Below, piece by piece: positions 44,110-53,059 of a DNA stretch of 64,000 bases (position 1 is its first letter; each line of letters starts with the position of its first letter). This DNA is from Phycisphaerae bacterium (lineage in GTDB: Bacteria > Planctomycetota > Phycisphaerae > Sedimentisphaerales > Anaerobacaceae). The notes below the pieces were generated by a model. It made no database searches, was not told where the DNA came from, and saw only the letters and a list, made by a program, of their open reading frames with translations. The position numbers and the translations under genes are program-made. The stretch spans positions 1 through 64,000 of the forward strand of contig JAUVVQ010000006.1 of assembly GCA_030604525.1 (NCBI GenBank), in the 5' to 3' direction.

Positions 44110-46074
44110 TTAAGCTTTCATATCAGTTGTGATTTCTGTTTCTTCAGTTGCTTTTTTATCCATAGGTAAAGTAAAGAAAAACGTGCTTCCCTGACCCAAC
44201 TTTGACTCTACCCATACCTTGCCGCCATATAGCTGAATTATTTTCTTTACCACGGTAAGGCCAACCCCTGTGCTTTCAAATTTGTCTTTAGGTGTCAAGG
44301 TCTGGAACATCCTAAATATTCTCTCGTAGTGCTTTTCCTCAATTCCGGGACCATTATCACTAACACCGAACTTCCAACAGCCACCTTCCTGTTCACAATT
44401 GACCTTTATTGTGCCATGCTCTTTGTCCATATATTTTACAGCATTACTAAGCAAATTCTGAAATACCTGGAAAACACGGATCCGGTCACACTTTATTGTG
44501 GGTAATTCATTCTCTATCGAAATTTCAATATTGCCTGGCGGTAATACCATATCGATAGCTTCCGGGACAAGGTCGTTCAGGTTCACCAATTCTTCCCGGC
44601 TTTCTTCACGACCCGCCCTGGAATATTGGAGGACTCCATCAATCAGGTTATGCATACGCTCAACACGGGACAAAAGCAAATCTAACTGCTCTTTTCCGTC
44701 CTTGTCAAGTTTATCAGAATAATCATCACGGAGCCATCCCGTCACAGTTTTAATCCCGCGCAAAGGAGCTTTCAAGTCGTGTGAGATAATATAGGCAAAA
44801 TCTTTTAATTCCTTGTTTATGCTTTCCACTTTATACGTAGATTCTTTTAATTTTTCGATAAGACGCATCTGCTTCTGCTCAGCTTCTTTGCGCTCAGTGA
44901 TATCCCGAGCAAGAGCTATTATGAGCTCTTCGTTTTTCTGGGTAACACAATTTAAACAGGTCTCAACAAAGAACGATGTGTTATCTTTGCGTTTATGCCT
45001 GCCTTCTTTAGTGAGAAAACTGCTCTTATGAAGGTCATTTACAAGCTGCCGCCAGGAAGAATCATCAGAAATATCCTCTTCAATATCTTTTATAGTCATA
45101 CTTAGCAATTCTTCTCTACTATATCCCAGCATTTTACAGGAAGTCTGGTTGACATCCACTAACCTGCCCCATTGGGGTTCTATGATAAATATCGAGTCGC
45201 TTGACTGGTCCATAAGGTTCTGAAATAACCGCAGTCTTTGGGCATAACGTTTTTGCTCCGCAAAGCTGCCCAATCGACCTGCAATAGCATTTAATAAATC
45301 ATCCTCTTCTTTACTAAAGTCCCGCTCTTTGTTTTGTGACTCTCCGCTAAGGCAATAAACCTCAATGGAACCTAAGTAGCTGTTATCAATTTTGATTTGG
45401 ACATACTGACTCGACTCACTCTTTTCAAAATTATCAGTTTCGTATTTTATACCATCAAACGTAATTCTAACGCTTGTCTCATCAGGCTGTTGATATGCCT
45501 CCTGAAGCAAATGAGCTGTTTTTTGGAAAACATCACCCAAAGAAATATCCGGCTGTTCAACCAGCCGACTCACTCCATAAAGACAATTAAGATGTTTAAG
45601 ACGATGATGCAGGCCTCCTTTGATTATAGGACGTCCGGAGAGTTCTTCCTTGAGCTGCTCATTCGCTAATTTTAGTTCTTTGGTCCGCTGTCGAACCTTT
45701 TCTTTGATATACGTTTCAAATTCAGTGCTATCAAATCTGACGCTATCCTGTTCTTTATCATTCTTTTTCCTCCTGCGAACCGGTCTAAAAACAAGTCTGT
45801 AAGCAAAAAAACCAAGCATCATCACTATCGAAAGACCGATAATTGTTTTCTGACCCGTAGAATAGCCCTCAAATAAAGAAAAGATTTTACTTCCAAACCA
45901 GCTTGACGCCACAATATTCCCCGACCACCCATTACCAACAACACCACAACTCTGATTCACTGAAAAACCGGGCGTTTCAACCAAGTCAGTAAAATGACCC
46001 GAAGGGAAAAGCCAAACACCAACGGCTATGATAAATAATGCGGTCTGAATACTTTTTTTGGCTTTGTGCCTCAT
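44110..46074 (-). CDS. PAS-containing membrane sensor histidine kinase
   Basis: 654 residues. Two membrane segments (about 10-25 and 80-100) flank a short periplasmic loop. The cytoplasmic part has a coiled region, a GAF-like part, a PAS domain (about 290-400), the HisKA His in ISHDLKAP and a complete HATPase domain with an N-box (NLLSNAVKY), GVGLTVVKK and a final GSTFFFTLP. Unlike the kinase at 1089-2339 it is intact. It likely phosphorylates the neighbouring receiver (43329-44102). Signal unknown. Confidence 0.92.
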   Translation of the reverse strand: MRHKAKKSIQTALFIIAVGVWLFPSGHFTDLVETPGFSVNQSCGVVGNGWSGNIVASSWFGSKIFSLFEGYSTGQKTIIGLSIVMMLGFFAYRLVFRPVRRRKKNDKEQDSVRFDSTEFETYIKEKVRQRTKELKLANEQLKEELSGRPIIKGGLHHRLKHLNCLYGVSRLVEQPDISLGDVFQKTAHLLQEAYQQPDETSVRITFDGIKYETDNFEKSESSQYVQIKIDNSYLGSIEVYCLSGESQNKERDFSKEEDDLLNAIAGRLGSFAEQKRYAQRLRLFQNLMDQSSDSIFIIEPQWGRLVDVNQTSCKMLGYSREELLSMTIKDIEEDISDDSSWRQLVNDLHKSSFLTKEGRHKRKDNTSFFVETCLNCVTQKNEELIIALARDITERKEAEQKQMRLIEKLKESTYKVESINKELKDFAYIISHDLKAPLRGIKTVTGWLRDDYSDKLDKDGKEQLDLLLSRVERMHNLIDGVLQYSRAGREESREELVNLNDLVPEAIDMVLPPGNIEISIENELPTIKCDRIRVFQVFQNLLSNAVKYMDKEHGTIKVNCEQEGGCWKFGVSDNGPGIEEKHYERIFRMFQTLTPKDKFESTGVGLTVVKKIIQLYGGKVWVESKLGQGSTFFFTLPMDKKATEETEITTDMKA

Positions 46075-46336
46075 AGATGCAATTTTAACTCCTTATCGCT
46101 TTGGGCGCATAATAAACAACTGTTTCGCAAAAATTCCCAATCAACGGACCAAATTATCTCGATTCTCTTTTCTTTTTATAGGACGAAAATCCAGTCCTGT
46201 GAGTATTGAAAACGGTACAAATATTTTCGGATTAATCGAAGCGGGACTTTGCTTGTTTTTACTTTTTTTTGCCCCCAAAACAAGACTTGAGATATTGCCA
46301 AATCAGGCGTTAATTGCCTTTATCGGTCAAGTTAGT

Positions 46337-47062
46337 TCAGCCGGCGAAAATGGCTGAGCCGACGCGAATTATAGTAGCCCCTTCTTCTACAGCTATTTCA
46401 TAATCCGCACTCATCCCCATACTAAGCTCTTTAAATGAAGCCCTTGCCATCTGTTCACCCTTCAATTCAACGAATAACTCCCTGGCACGGACAAAACAAG
46501 CGCGAACCGCATTCTTATCCCGAGTTAAAGGGGCCATCGTCATCAGTCCGACCAGCTCCAAATTCGGCATACTAAACAGTTGTTCAGCTAAATATACTGC
46601 AGCACCCACAGGAACACCATACTTTTGAGCTTCTTCGGAAGTGTTCACCTGCATAAGAACTTTAGGTCTTAAATTTAATTTACCAGCAGAAGAATTTATC
46701 TGCTCGGCAAGCCGAAGTGTATCAACCGAATGAATCAGCGAAGCTATGGGTAAAACGCCTTGAACCTTATTCCGCTGCAAATGACCAATCATATGCCAGT
46801 TAACTTTCTCCGGTAACTTTTCATTTTCATCGCTACTTTGCAAAAAATCTGATATTTGAGAAGAGATTCTGCTAAGTCTTTGAACTCTGTTTTCTCCAAG
46901 TTCAATTTCTCCTTGACGAATAACTTCTTTGGCGGCCTCTTCAGCAGCAGCTTTAGTCACTACCACAAGCTTAACCTCAGACGGCAACCGGTTAACTCTT
47001 GCACAAACAGAGGCGATTTTATCCCGAACTTCTTTTAATCTTTGAGAAATTGCGTTTTTCAT
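46337..47062 (-). CDS. yggS: YggS-family PLP-binding protein
   Basis: 241 residues, PLPBP family. The PLP Lys is in VVTKAAA, with GENRVQ and WHMIGHLQRNK typical of the family; a final GSAIFAG is the phosphate-binding region. It keeps the vitamin B6 pool in balance and affects amino acid homeostasis in the cytoplasm. It follows top6A by 66 bp on the same strand. Confidence 0.94.
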   Translation of the reverse strand: MKNAISQRLKEVRDKIASVCARVNRLPSEVKLVVVTKAAAEEAAKEVIRQGEIELGENRVQRLSRISSQISDFLQSSDENEKLPEKVNWHMIGHLQRNKVQGVLPIASLIHSVDTLRLAEQINSSAGKLNLRPKVLMQVNTSEEAQKYGVPVGAAVYLAEQLFSMPNLELVGLMTMAPLTRDKNAVRACFVRARELFVELKGEQMARASFKELSMGMSADYEIAVEEGATIIRVGSAIFAG

Positions 47063-47128
47063 AGCTCAACCTAAAAGTACCTCGTAAAGTAAAAAAATGA
47101 AAAATAGATTTTCTTTTAAAACAAAAAA

Positions 47129-48223
47129 TTATGGTAAAAATTTATCAACCTGTTTCAGCTTATCAGGCAAATATTTATTAACAACAAAATCCAGGCCGTG
47201 TTTCGCAAAAGCCTGTTGTTCCACACGCACACCCATCTTCAACATTTGATTAATCGCTTTCTGCCACGGCTTATGATACTTGACAAATGGGTCATTTCTC
47301 AAGGCATCTTTTGCCCTTTTAATATCAACCTCTTTAAGTGGATGGGTAGGCAGATTATAGGTGATAATATCCTGTGGCGTCACGCCGAGGAAGCTAACCC
47401 AGGGAACGCAAAAAAACTCGTTCAGATGCGCCGCATTACCTGAGCCGGCTTTAAGTGTCCTGTAAATGTTAAAATAGCCATAAGGGTCGCCGTCAACAAA
47501 TGCGTAAACCGGTATCTTCAATTGCTCGGTCAGTCTTCTGATAAACCTGCGACAGGCACGCGTCGGCACACCTCCGATACTTATAAGAATGCAGTTTGTC
47601 TTTTCCCAGTAATCATATTTAACAAGTCTTTGAAACATACCGGCGGTCTCAATTACCAGCACAAATTTTGCTTTACTTTTAAAGCTCAGGTCCTCAACCT
47701 CAGTAGGTACGGAATAAGCGCCGGTTCCAAACCTTGTACAGTCGATTTCGATTTTTTCCCCCCTGCTGTCGGTATCAATAACGACCAGCTTACCTGCGAT
47801 ATCGCCGCCTTTTTCTTCCGGCGTGAATCTTAACTGCTCACGATTAACACCGAATACGGCCTCTACGTCATCCATTATGGCATCTGATTCCGTCTGCTCA
47901 GAGAAGCCGGCCTTGCCCCAGTTTTTTGAAATATAATACGCCTCTCTTTTCGTAGCCATATCGTGTGTATCTATCAAGCCCTTGGAAAGGGACATCATCT
48001 TAAGGGTCTGGGCAAAAGTCTTTACGGTTCTAACACTCAGGGTTCGCTTTTTGCTTTTACCCAGCATCTTAAAGTATCCGTCACTGGCCTGATACTCTAC
48101 ATTGCTAAGCGACCTGATAGGAGTACTCATCGTTGGGTTCATGTCACTCAATATCTTTTTATGTATATCTTTTGCTACATTTGTTATCTTTTGCCCCACC
48201 GGCATTGATTTTCTCTTAGCCAC
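47129..48223 (-). CDS. top6A: Type IIB DNA topoisomerase VI subunit A (Spo11-like)
   Basis: 364 residues; GTG start with AAGGAG 7 nt upstream. The 5Y-CAP winged-helix domain has the catalytic-Tyr motif TKREAYY (Tyr96 or 97), and the TOPRIM domain has Glu189 (VLVIETAG) and the D241-G-D243 pair (DGDPYGY). The match to archaeal Top6A and to Spo11 is clear. Such enzymes need the ATPase subunit Top6B to open and pass DNA; Top6B is not next to this gene. Top6 is rare in bacteria but known in some planctomycetes. Confidence 0.93.
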   Translation of the reverse strand: MAKRKSMPVGQKITNVAKDIHKKILSDMNPTMSTPIRSLSNVEYQASDGYFKMLGKSKKRTLSVRTVKTFAQTLKMMSLSKGLIDTHDMATKREAYYISKNWGKAGFSEQTESDAIMDDVEAVFGVNREQLRFTPEEKGGDIAGKLVVIDTDSRGEKIEIDCTRFGTGAYSVPTEVEDLSFKSKAKFVLVIETAGMFQRLVKYDYWEKTNCILISIGGVPTRACRRFIRRLTEQLKIPVYAFVDGDPYGYFNIYRTLKAGSGNAAHLNEFFCVPWVSFLGVTPQDIITYNLPTHPLKEVDIKRAKDALRNDPFVKYHKPWQKAINQMLKMGVRVEQQAFAKHGLDFVVNKYLPDKLKQVDKFLP

Positions 48224-48460
48224 AGAAGGTCTCCTTACAAATCTATTTCCAACAGCTTATAGGCCTTAATGATTTATTAGATTAAAACAATAATGGAAAA
48301 TATTCAAGCTATTTCAGGAAAAGTTAGGGCTGATTCAGCCAGATAATACCCAAAAAAAAGTTTAATATAATAGTTTTTAGCTTGCATTTTTTTAACGAAA
48401 TTTGTATAATAAGTTTAATTATATGGGTGTGAGAAACTCCGCAAAAAAGGCGTTTTTTAT

Positions 48461-48489
48461 TTGACAATAGTTCTAAAAACGATTATTTT
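48461..48489 (+). promoter_or_regulatory. Promoter upstream of the structured element
   Basis: TTGACA (48461-48466), 17-nt spacer, TATTTT (48484-48489). The predicted RNA start is near 48496, just ahead of the hairpins. Confidence 0.5.
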
Positions 48490-48495
48490 CTGAAC

Positions 48496-48604
48496 TATAC
48501 TTTTGGGAGTGATATGAAATAAACTGCTTAAGGCAGTTTTTGAACCTCGGCGAGGCTGTGTGGACCACCGGTTTCCCCCCCAGCCGGCCCCACCACCTCG
48601 CCAC
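48496..48604 (+). ncRNA. Candidate small structured RNA
   Basis: Starting near 48496: a hairpin AAACTGC (48521-48527)/GCAGTTT (48533-48539) with a short T run; then a GC-rich three-step hairpin with GGCGAGG (48549-48555)/CCTCGCC (48596-48602), GTGG (48560-48563)/CCAC (48590-48593) and CCGG (48568-48571)/CCGG (48584-48587), loop TTTCCCCCCCAG. The GC content is far above the flanks. It matches no RNA family I know (SRP, 6S, tmRNA or RNase P features are missing). Confidence 0.35.
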
Positions 48605-48653
48605 TTTTATGTAAATATTCTTAACCCGGCTTTCATTAGTCGGCTTCTATCAA

Positions 48654-49851
48654 TTAAAACTTCTTATTCAGCTCTCCCGGCACTTCAAAATGGCTTCTAA
48701 AAGCAATCAGTAAAACTACAGGGATAATGCCAACTACGCTACCGTAAATGAAAGCTGCACCCGGGGAGATATACTGCCACAAAAACCCTGCTATTAAACT
48801 TGCAGGCAGCTCTACTAATCCTATTACAGTATGAAATGTTCCTAACGCTGTGGCTTTTAACCGGTCAGGAGATAAATCAGAGACAAAAGCACGCTGATTT
48901 CCATCGATTATCGCATGCATTACGCCATAAAGAGCAAACAGAATTACAAAGGCCGGCAAAGAATTGAAAAAGGCAAAACCAAGACAGGTTAATGAAAACA
49001 GGATATAACCCAAAACAATAACCCTGCCCCTTCCTATCCTGTCGGAAAGAACGCCAAAGGGAACGGCAAATGCAGCATAAAAAATGTTGAATAGAACATA
49101 TAAAAGTATTGGCACCCCAATTGATAATTTGCCGGTAAACGCCTGCTGTGCCCTGAGAACAAAGAACATATAATTGAATCTTGCCAAATCAAATATACCC
49201 GCTATCAGGATAAAAAGCTTAAGCGATTCAGGAAGATTCCTCAGGCCTATTTTCAGCGTTATGTTCTGCGGCTTTCTTTCACTTTCTTTTACGAAATGCA
49301 GTGGAATCAAAGAAGCAAATGCGATAATACCGGCAATAAGTATAATCAACCTGAAACTAAATCCGAAAAACCAGAATAAAAGAAAAACAACAATCGAACC
49401 CAGAATTGCCCCTGCGCTATCCATTGCCCTGTGAATGCCGAACCCTTTGCCCTTTTGGGTCGCCCATAGACTCTGCAATAATTGCATCTCTTGCAGCGGT
49501 TCTTAAGCCCTTGCCTATTCTTTCAAGGCCGGCGAAAACCGCAATGTTCCCGCACGTCTCGGACAATGCCAGCAGTAATTTAAAAAACGCCGAAGTCAAG
49601 TATCCGGAAAAAATAAATATCTTTCTTTTGCCTGTCTTGTCAGAAAAATAGCCGCAAAAAACCTTTAGAATGCTTGAAATGCTGTCTCTAACGCCCCCGA
49701 CTAATCCGACAATCAAACCAACACCGCCTAACGCTGTGATAAACATCGGTAGAATAGGCATTATCATTTCGCTGCTCAGGTCATTAAAGAAACTGACAAT
49801 GCCCAAAAGCAGCACGTTTGAGCTGGTTGATGTTAAATGTTGTTTTTTCAT
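48654..49851 (-). pseudogene. MFS transporter with a 1-nt frameshift
   Basis: Two overlapping frames make one MFS transporter: 49851-49417 gives the first five helices or so (FFNDLSSEM, GLERIGKGLRTAARDAIIAE) and then nonsense after DPKG; 49487-48654 gives the rest from KGKGFGIHRAMDSAG on. The point is AAAGGGCAAAGGG near 49450, where one G fewer would restore the frame (DPKGKGFG). So either a one-base insertion has broken the gene or the base is an error. The family moves small solutes or drugs; RTAARDA-type motifs occur in unknown-substrate MFS. Confidence 0.85.
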
Positions 49852-49905
49852 TACGGATTTACAAACAACAAAAAACTGCCTAAAGTCAATCGCAGCAAGG
49901 TTGAC

Positions 49906-50316
49906 TTACTCTCCCCTGATTTGCACAATGACTTTTCTATTGCGCGGGCCGTCAAATTCACAGAAAAAAATACCCTGCCAGGTACCAAGGTTCAATGAGC
50001 TGTTTTTTACCAAGACTTGCTCACTGCAGCCCAGAAGACTACTTTTACTATGAGAATCAGAATTGCCCTCGGAATGTCGATAGCCGGCTCGTCCGAATGG
50101 TATCAATTCACTCAAAGTTAAAAGTATATCATGGCAAACATCGGGGTCTGCATTTTCGTTGATTGTAATCCCGGCGGTAGTATGCGGACAATAAACTATT
50201 ACATCCCCATCATTGATGTCCGATTCGTTTATTGCTGATTGCACCTTCGCCGTTATATCTATCATCTGGTTTCTGCTTTCGCTGCTGACATTTATCTTTT
50301 TCTCGACTATCTTCAT
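49906..50316 (-). CDS. yjbQ: YjbQ/UPF0047 family protein
   Basis: 136 residues, single-domain. It has CPHTTAGITINENADPDV, the core motif with conserved His and Glu, and the closing LGTWQGIFFCEFDGPR. Some members have thiamine phosphate synthase activity, but the general function is not settled. It lies 12 bp after argS on the same strand. Confidence 0.93.
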   Translation of the reverse strand: MKIVEKKINVSSESRNQMIDITAKVQSAINESDINDGDVIVYCPHTTAGITINENADPDVCHDILLTLSELIPFGRAGYRHSEGNSDSHSKSSLLGCSEQVLVKNSSLNLGTWQGIFFCEFDGPRNRKVIVQIRGE

Positions 50317-50328
50317 ATCTGCTCCCCT

Positions 50329-52446
50329 TTACATTTGCTCAACAACCTTTATACCCAAAAGCTGACTTAAACCATGTTTTATCGTCTTAGCTGTCAGGTC
50401 GCAAAGGACCAATCTCGAAGCTCTTGTCTCCGCCTCTGAATCCAGAACGGGACAATTAGTATAAAAGGCGCTGAATTTTTGCGCTAATTCATAAAGGTAT
50501 GCGGTCAAATAATTCGGCCTGTAATCAGAAACAGCGGCCTGAACAGCTTGGCCATAGCGAAGGTATGCGGTCAAATAATTCGGCCTGTAATCAGAAACAG
50601 CGGCCTGAACAGCTTGGCCATAGCGAATAAGACATTTAGCCAAATCAAGCTCAGCAGGGGCAGTCAAAACTAACTTCTTTATGCCGGCAAGCTCGGTCTC
50701 AATATCAACATCCCTGCTTTGTGCCTTTCGCTCTATGGATTTTATCCTCGCATACGCATACTGCATATAAGGTGCCGTATTGCCCTCAAGTGACAGCATC
50801 TTGTCAAAGCTGAATATGTAATCGCTTTCTCGATTATTGGAAAAATCGGCATATTTAAGGGCACCGATACCGACTGCAGCGGCAATTTCATCCTTTCGCT
50901 CTGCAGAAAGGTCCGGGTTCTTCTCCTCGACAACCGCCTTCGCTCTGACAACGGCTTCATCGAGCAATTCCTTTAACTTGACATTTTCTCCGGAGCGGGT
51001 CTTAAAAGGTCTGCCGTCTTCACCCAATACACTGCCGAACGTCACGTGTGCAAGTTTATCATCGCTTACCCAATTTGCCATCTTCGCCACGGCAAAGAGC
51101 ATAGCAAAATGCAGATTCTGCCTTGCATCGGTAACATAAACTATCCTGTCGGCCTTTAATTCGTTAACCCGATAACGTATCGCCGCCAAATCAGTCGTAG
51201 CATACAAATACGCCCCGTCGCTTTTCTGAATAATAAACGGCAGCCGCTTACCCTCCTTATTCTTAAACCCTTTCGGAAATACGCAAATCGCACCCTCAGA
51301 TTCAACCGCCAGACCCTGCTTTTGTAAATCAGCCACAACATCTGAAAGCATATCCTTATAAAAGCTCTCGCCTCTAACAACTTGATAATCAAAGTGTTTA
51401 TCAGTAATTTTAACATTGAGTATATCGTAAATAGTGTCGCAGTGTTCTAACGAGATTTTAGTAATCAGTTCCCATGCCTCTTTTTCCTGCTCATTATCAG
51501 GGTCATCAATATTCTGCAAATAATAAGCTGTTATATGACGAGAGAGAAATTTATACGGTATTGATACATAGTCAAAATGTTTAGTATCTTCTCTATGTAA
51601 TTTTTGCTTCATCCGCGTTGGAATCATCAGCCCCATATCTGTAACAGTTTCTTCCAGTAAGTTCACATATTGATAAGCAAGTAATATCTTCGGCCAGATA
51701 TCATCTTCATTGCTGTTTTTGAGTTTCTCAAGAAAGTTGAAAAACTTTTTGCCGTCTCCTAATTCTTCATCAGAGTCTTCACGCCAATCTTCTTCGTGGC
51801 GGTCTCGTATGTCCTTTAGCCTTCTTCCATCTTTTGTGAAGTTCTTTAATTCTTCAAGTTCGGTTTGATAATAGGGCTTTTTGTCAATGCGTTTCTCGGA
51901 CATACATATGTGCCACAAACCAAGTATGACCATCCCAAAATTAGTTCCCCAGTCGCCGATGTGGTTTTGCCGGATAACTTTATGCCCGAGGAATTCGAGC
52001 ATCCGGCAAATGCTGTCACCGATAATCGTGCTTCGCAAATGCCCAACGTGCATCTGCTTGGCAATATTCGGGCCTGAAAAATCAACAACAATATTTTCAG
52101 CTTGAGCTGCTTTATCAATTCCGAGCCGGTTGCCACTGTCCGCCTGGACTTCGAGCAATCTTTCTGCGACAAAATCCGGCTTCAACCTGATATTGATAAA
52201 ACCGGGACCTGTAACCCCAGGCGGTTCACAAATATCCGCCAGTTGCAGTTTTGCCGTTATTTTCTCAGCGAGTTCTCGAGGATTCTGTCCCAGCTTTTTA
52301 GCCAGTGCCATTACCCCGTTGGCCTGATAGTCACCGAATTTATCATCGGTTGCCGGTTTCACAATCGGCTGACAATCGCTCCGCCCCGTAACTTCTTCCA
52401 TCACGGACCCAATTCGCTCACTTAGTATCGCAATTACAGTTTTCAC
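50329..52446 (-). CDS. argS: Arginyl-tRNA synthetase with internal 22-residue duplication
   Basis: 705 residues, somewhat longer than usual (about 550-590) in part from a mid-domain insertion of charged residues and a tandem duplication. The class I HIGH box reads HVGHLRST and the KTRSG loop stands for KMSK, as is normal for ArgRS; DALR-type anticodon domain at the end. The segment of 22 residues starting RYGQAVQAAVS and ending in YLTAYL occurs twice in a row in the anticodon domain, encoded by an exact 66-bp repeat (50495-50626). The frame is kept. The gene is essential, so the enzyme probably still folds. Confidence 0.95.
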   Translation of the reverse strand: MKTVIAILSERIGSVMEEVTGRSDCQPIVKPATDDKFGDYQANGVMALAKKLGQNPRELAEKITAKLQLADICEPPGVTGPGFINIRLKPDFVAERLLEVQADSGNRLGIDKAAQAENIVVDFSGPNIAKQMHVGHLRSTIIGDSICRMLEFLGHKVIRQNHIGDWGTNFGMVILGLWHICMSEKRIDKKPYYQTELEELKNFTKDGRRLKDIRDRHEEDWREDSDEELGDGKKFFNFLEKLKNSNEDDIWPKILLAYQYVNLLEETVTDMGLMIPTRMKQKLHREDTKHFDYVSIPYKFLSRHITAYYLQNIDDPDNEQEKEAWELITKISLEHCDTIYDILNVKITDKHFDYQVVRGESFYKDMLSDVVADLQKQGLAVESEGAICVFPKGFKNKEGKRLPFIIQKSDGAYLYATTDLAAIRYRVNELKADRIVYVTDARQNLHFAMLFAVAKMANWVSDDKLAHVTFGSVLGEDGRPFKTRSGENVKLKELLDEAVVRAKAVVEEKNPDLSAERKDEIAAAVGIGALKYADFSNNRESDYIFSFDKMLSLEGNTAPYMQYAYARIKSIERKAQSRDVDIETELAGIKKLVLTAPAELDLAKCLIRYGQAVQAAVSDYRPNYLTAYLRYGQAVQAAVSDYRPNYLTAYLYELAQKFSAFYTNCPVLDSEAETRASRLVLCDLTAKTIKHGLSQLLGIKVVEQM
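50495..50626. repeat. Exact 66-bp tandem duplication inside argS
   Basis: Unit 1 is 50495-50560 and unit 2 is 50561-50626; they are identical. 66 bp is 22 codons, so the reading frame of argS is kept. The identity points to a recent event, or to an assembly artefact. Confidence 0.9.
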
Positions 52447-52522
52447 TCAAACATCCCTTTTTTGCCACCAATAATTTTCTCAGTCAACTCATCCGACATT
52501 TTCCTACCAACATTATTTTTAG

Positions 52523-52924
52523 TTATATCTCTGTGTTCTCTGCATTCTCTGTGTCCTCTGTGGCTATATTTTTAACCTTTAACCGTTTCGCATCACCCCA
52601 GAGCAATTCCAAATCGTAATATTCACGATAAGACTGGCTAAAGATATGGACAACAACATCAACAAAATCCAGCAGCACCCATTTTGCATTTTCATATCCG
52701 GCCTTGCCGAACCTCTGAAAACCATTTTCTCTTGCCGCCCCGCTGATTTCATCGGCAACGCTTCTTATCTGCCTATCGCTGGTCCCTGTCGCAATCACAA
52801 AATAATCAGTCGCAGGTGATATGCCCTTCAAATCCAACACCAAAACATCCCGACAATGCCTCTCTGAAGCCAACCCGGCAGCTTCAAGTGCAAATGATTT
52901 CGCTTCTTTACTATTATCGACCAA
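52523..52924 (-). CDS. rsfS: Ribosome silencing factor RsfS (Iojap)
   Basis: 133 residues; TTG start at 52924 with GAGG 7-8 nt upstream. The RsfS core has LDLKGISPATDYFVIATG, IRSVADEI and VLLDFVDVVVHIF. It binds ribosomal protein L14 and blocks subunit joining under starvation. The usual end is near LELLWGDAKRLK; here about 16 extra residues (ATEDTENAEN...) are coded by a CACAGAG-type repeat (52526-52563). It lies between argS and hppA. Confidence 0.92.
   Translation of the reverse strand: MVDNSKEAKSFALEAAGLASERHCRDVLVLDLKGISPATDYFVIATGTSDRQIRSVADEISGAARENGFQRFGKAGYENAKWVLLDFVDVVVHIFSQSYREYYDLELLWGDAKRLKVKNIATEDTENAENTEI
52526..52563. repeat. CACAGAG-type degenerate repeat at the rsfS 3' end
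   Basis: On the minus strand ACAGAGGACACAGAG followed by AATGCAGAGAACACAGAG: units of ACAGAG with changing spacers. Such interspersed sequence is common in some bacterial genomes. Here it codes the tail of RsfS. Confidence 0.55.
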
Positions 52925-52950
52925 AATTAAACCTCAATGTTTTTACACAT

Positions 52951-52980
52951 TAAAAAGACAGGGTGGCGTTCAGCCACCCT
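52951..52980 (-). terminator. Intrinsic terminator of hppA
   Basis: Perfect 8-bp stem AGGGTGGC (52960-52967)/GCCACCCT (52973-52980). Read on the minus strand it is followed by CTTTTT. Confidence 0.85.
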
Positions 52981-53059
52981 GATAGAATACATTAAACAAC
53001 TCTTTCAGTCAACTCTGTGCTTAAAGCCGGGTTTAGTTTCAAAATCCTTCTAATCCCTT

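Larger units (their letters stand above)
48224..48653. other. Intergenic region holding a GC-rich structured element
   Basis: About 430 bp upstream of top6A and downstream of the frameshifted MFS gene. The right half has a strong promoter-like pair (48461-48489) and GC-rich hairpins (48521-48602). No protein gene is seen and Top6B is not present here. Confidence 0.6.

Noticed and set aside
48224-48653. A top6B gene beside top6A
   Set aside because: No long frame exists in this gap on either strand.
49440-49460. Programmed -1 frameshift at C-CCA-AAA in the MFS gene
   Set aside because: The frame needs a +1 shift; a -1 slip gives a third, wrong frame.
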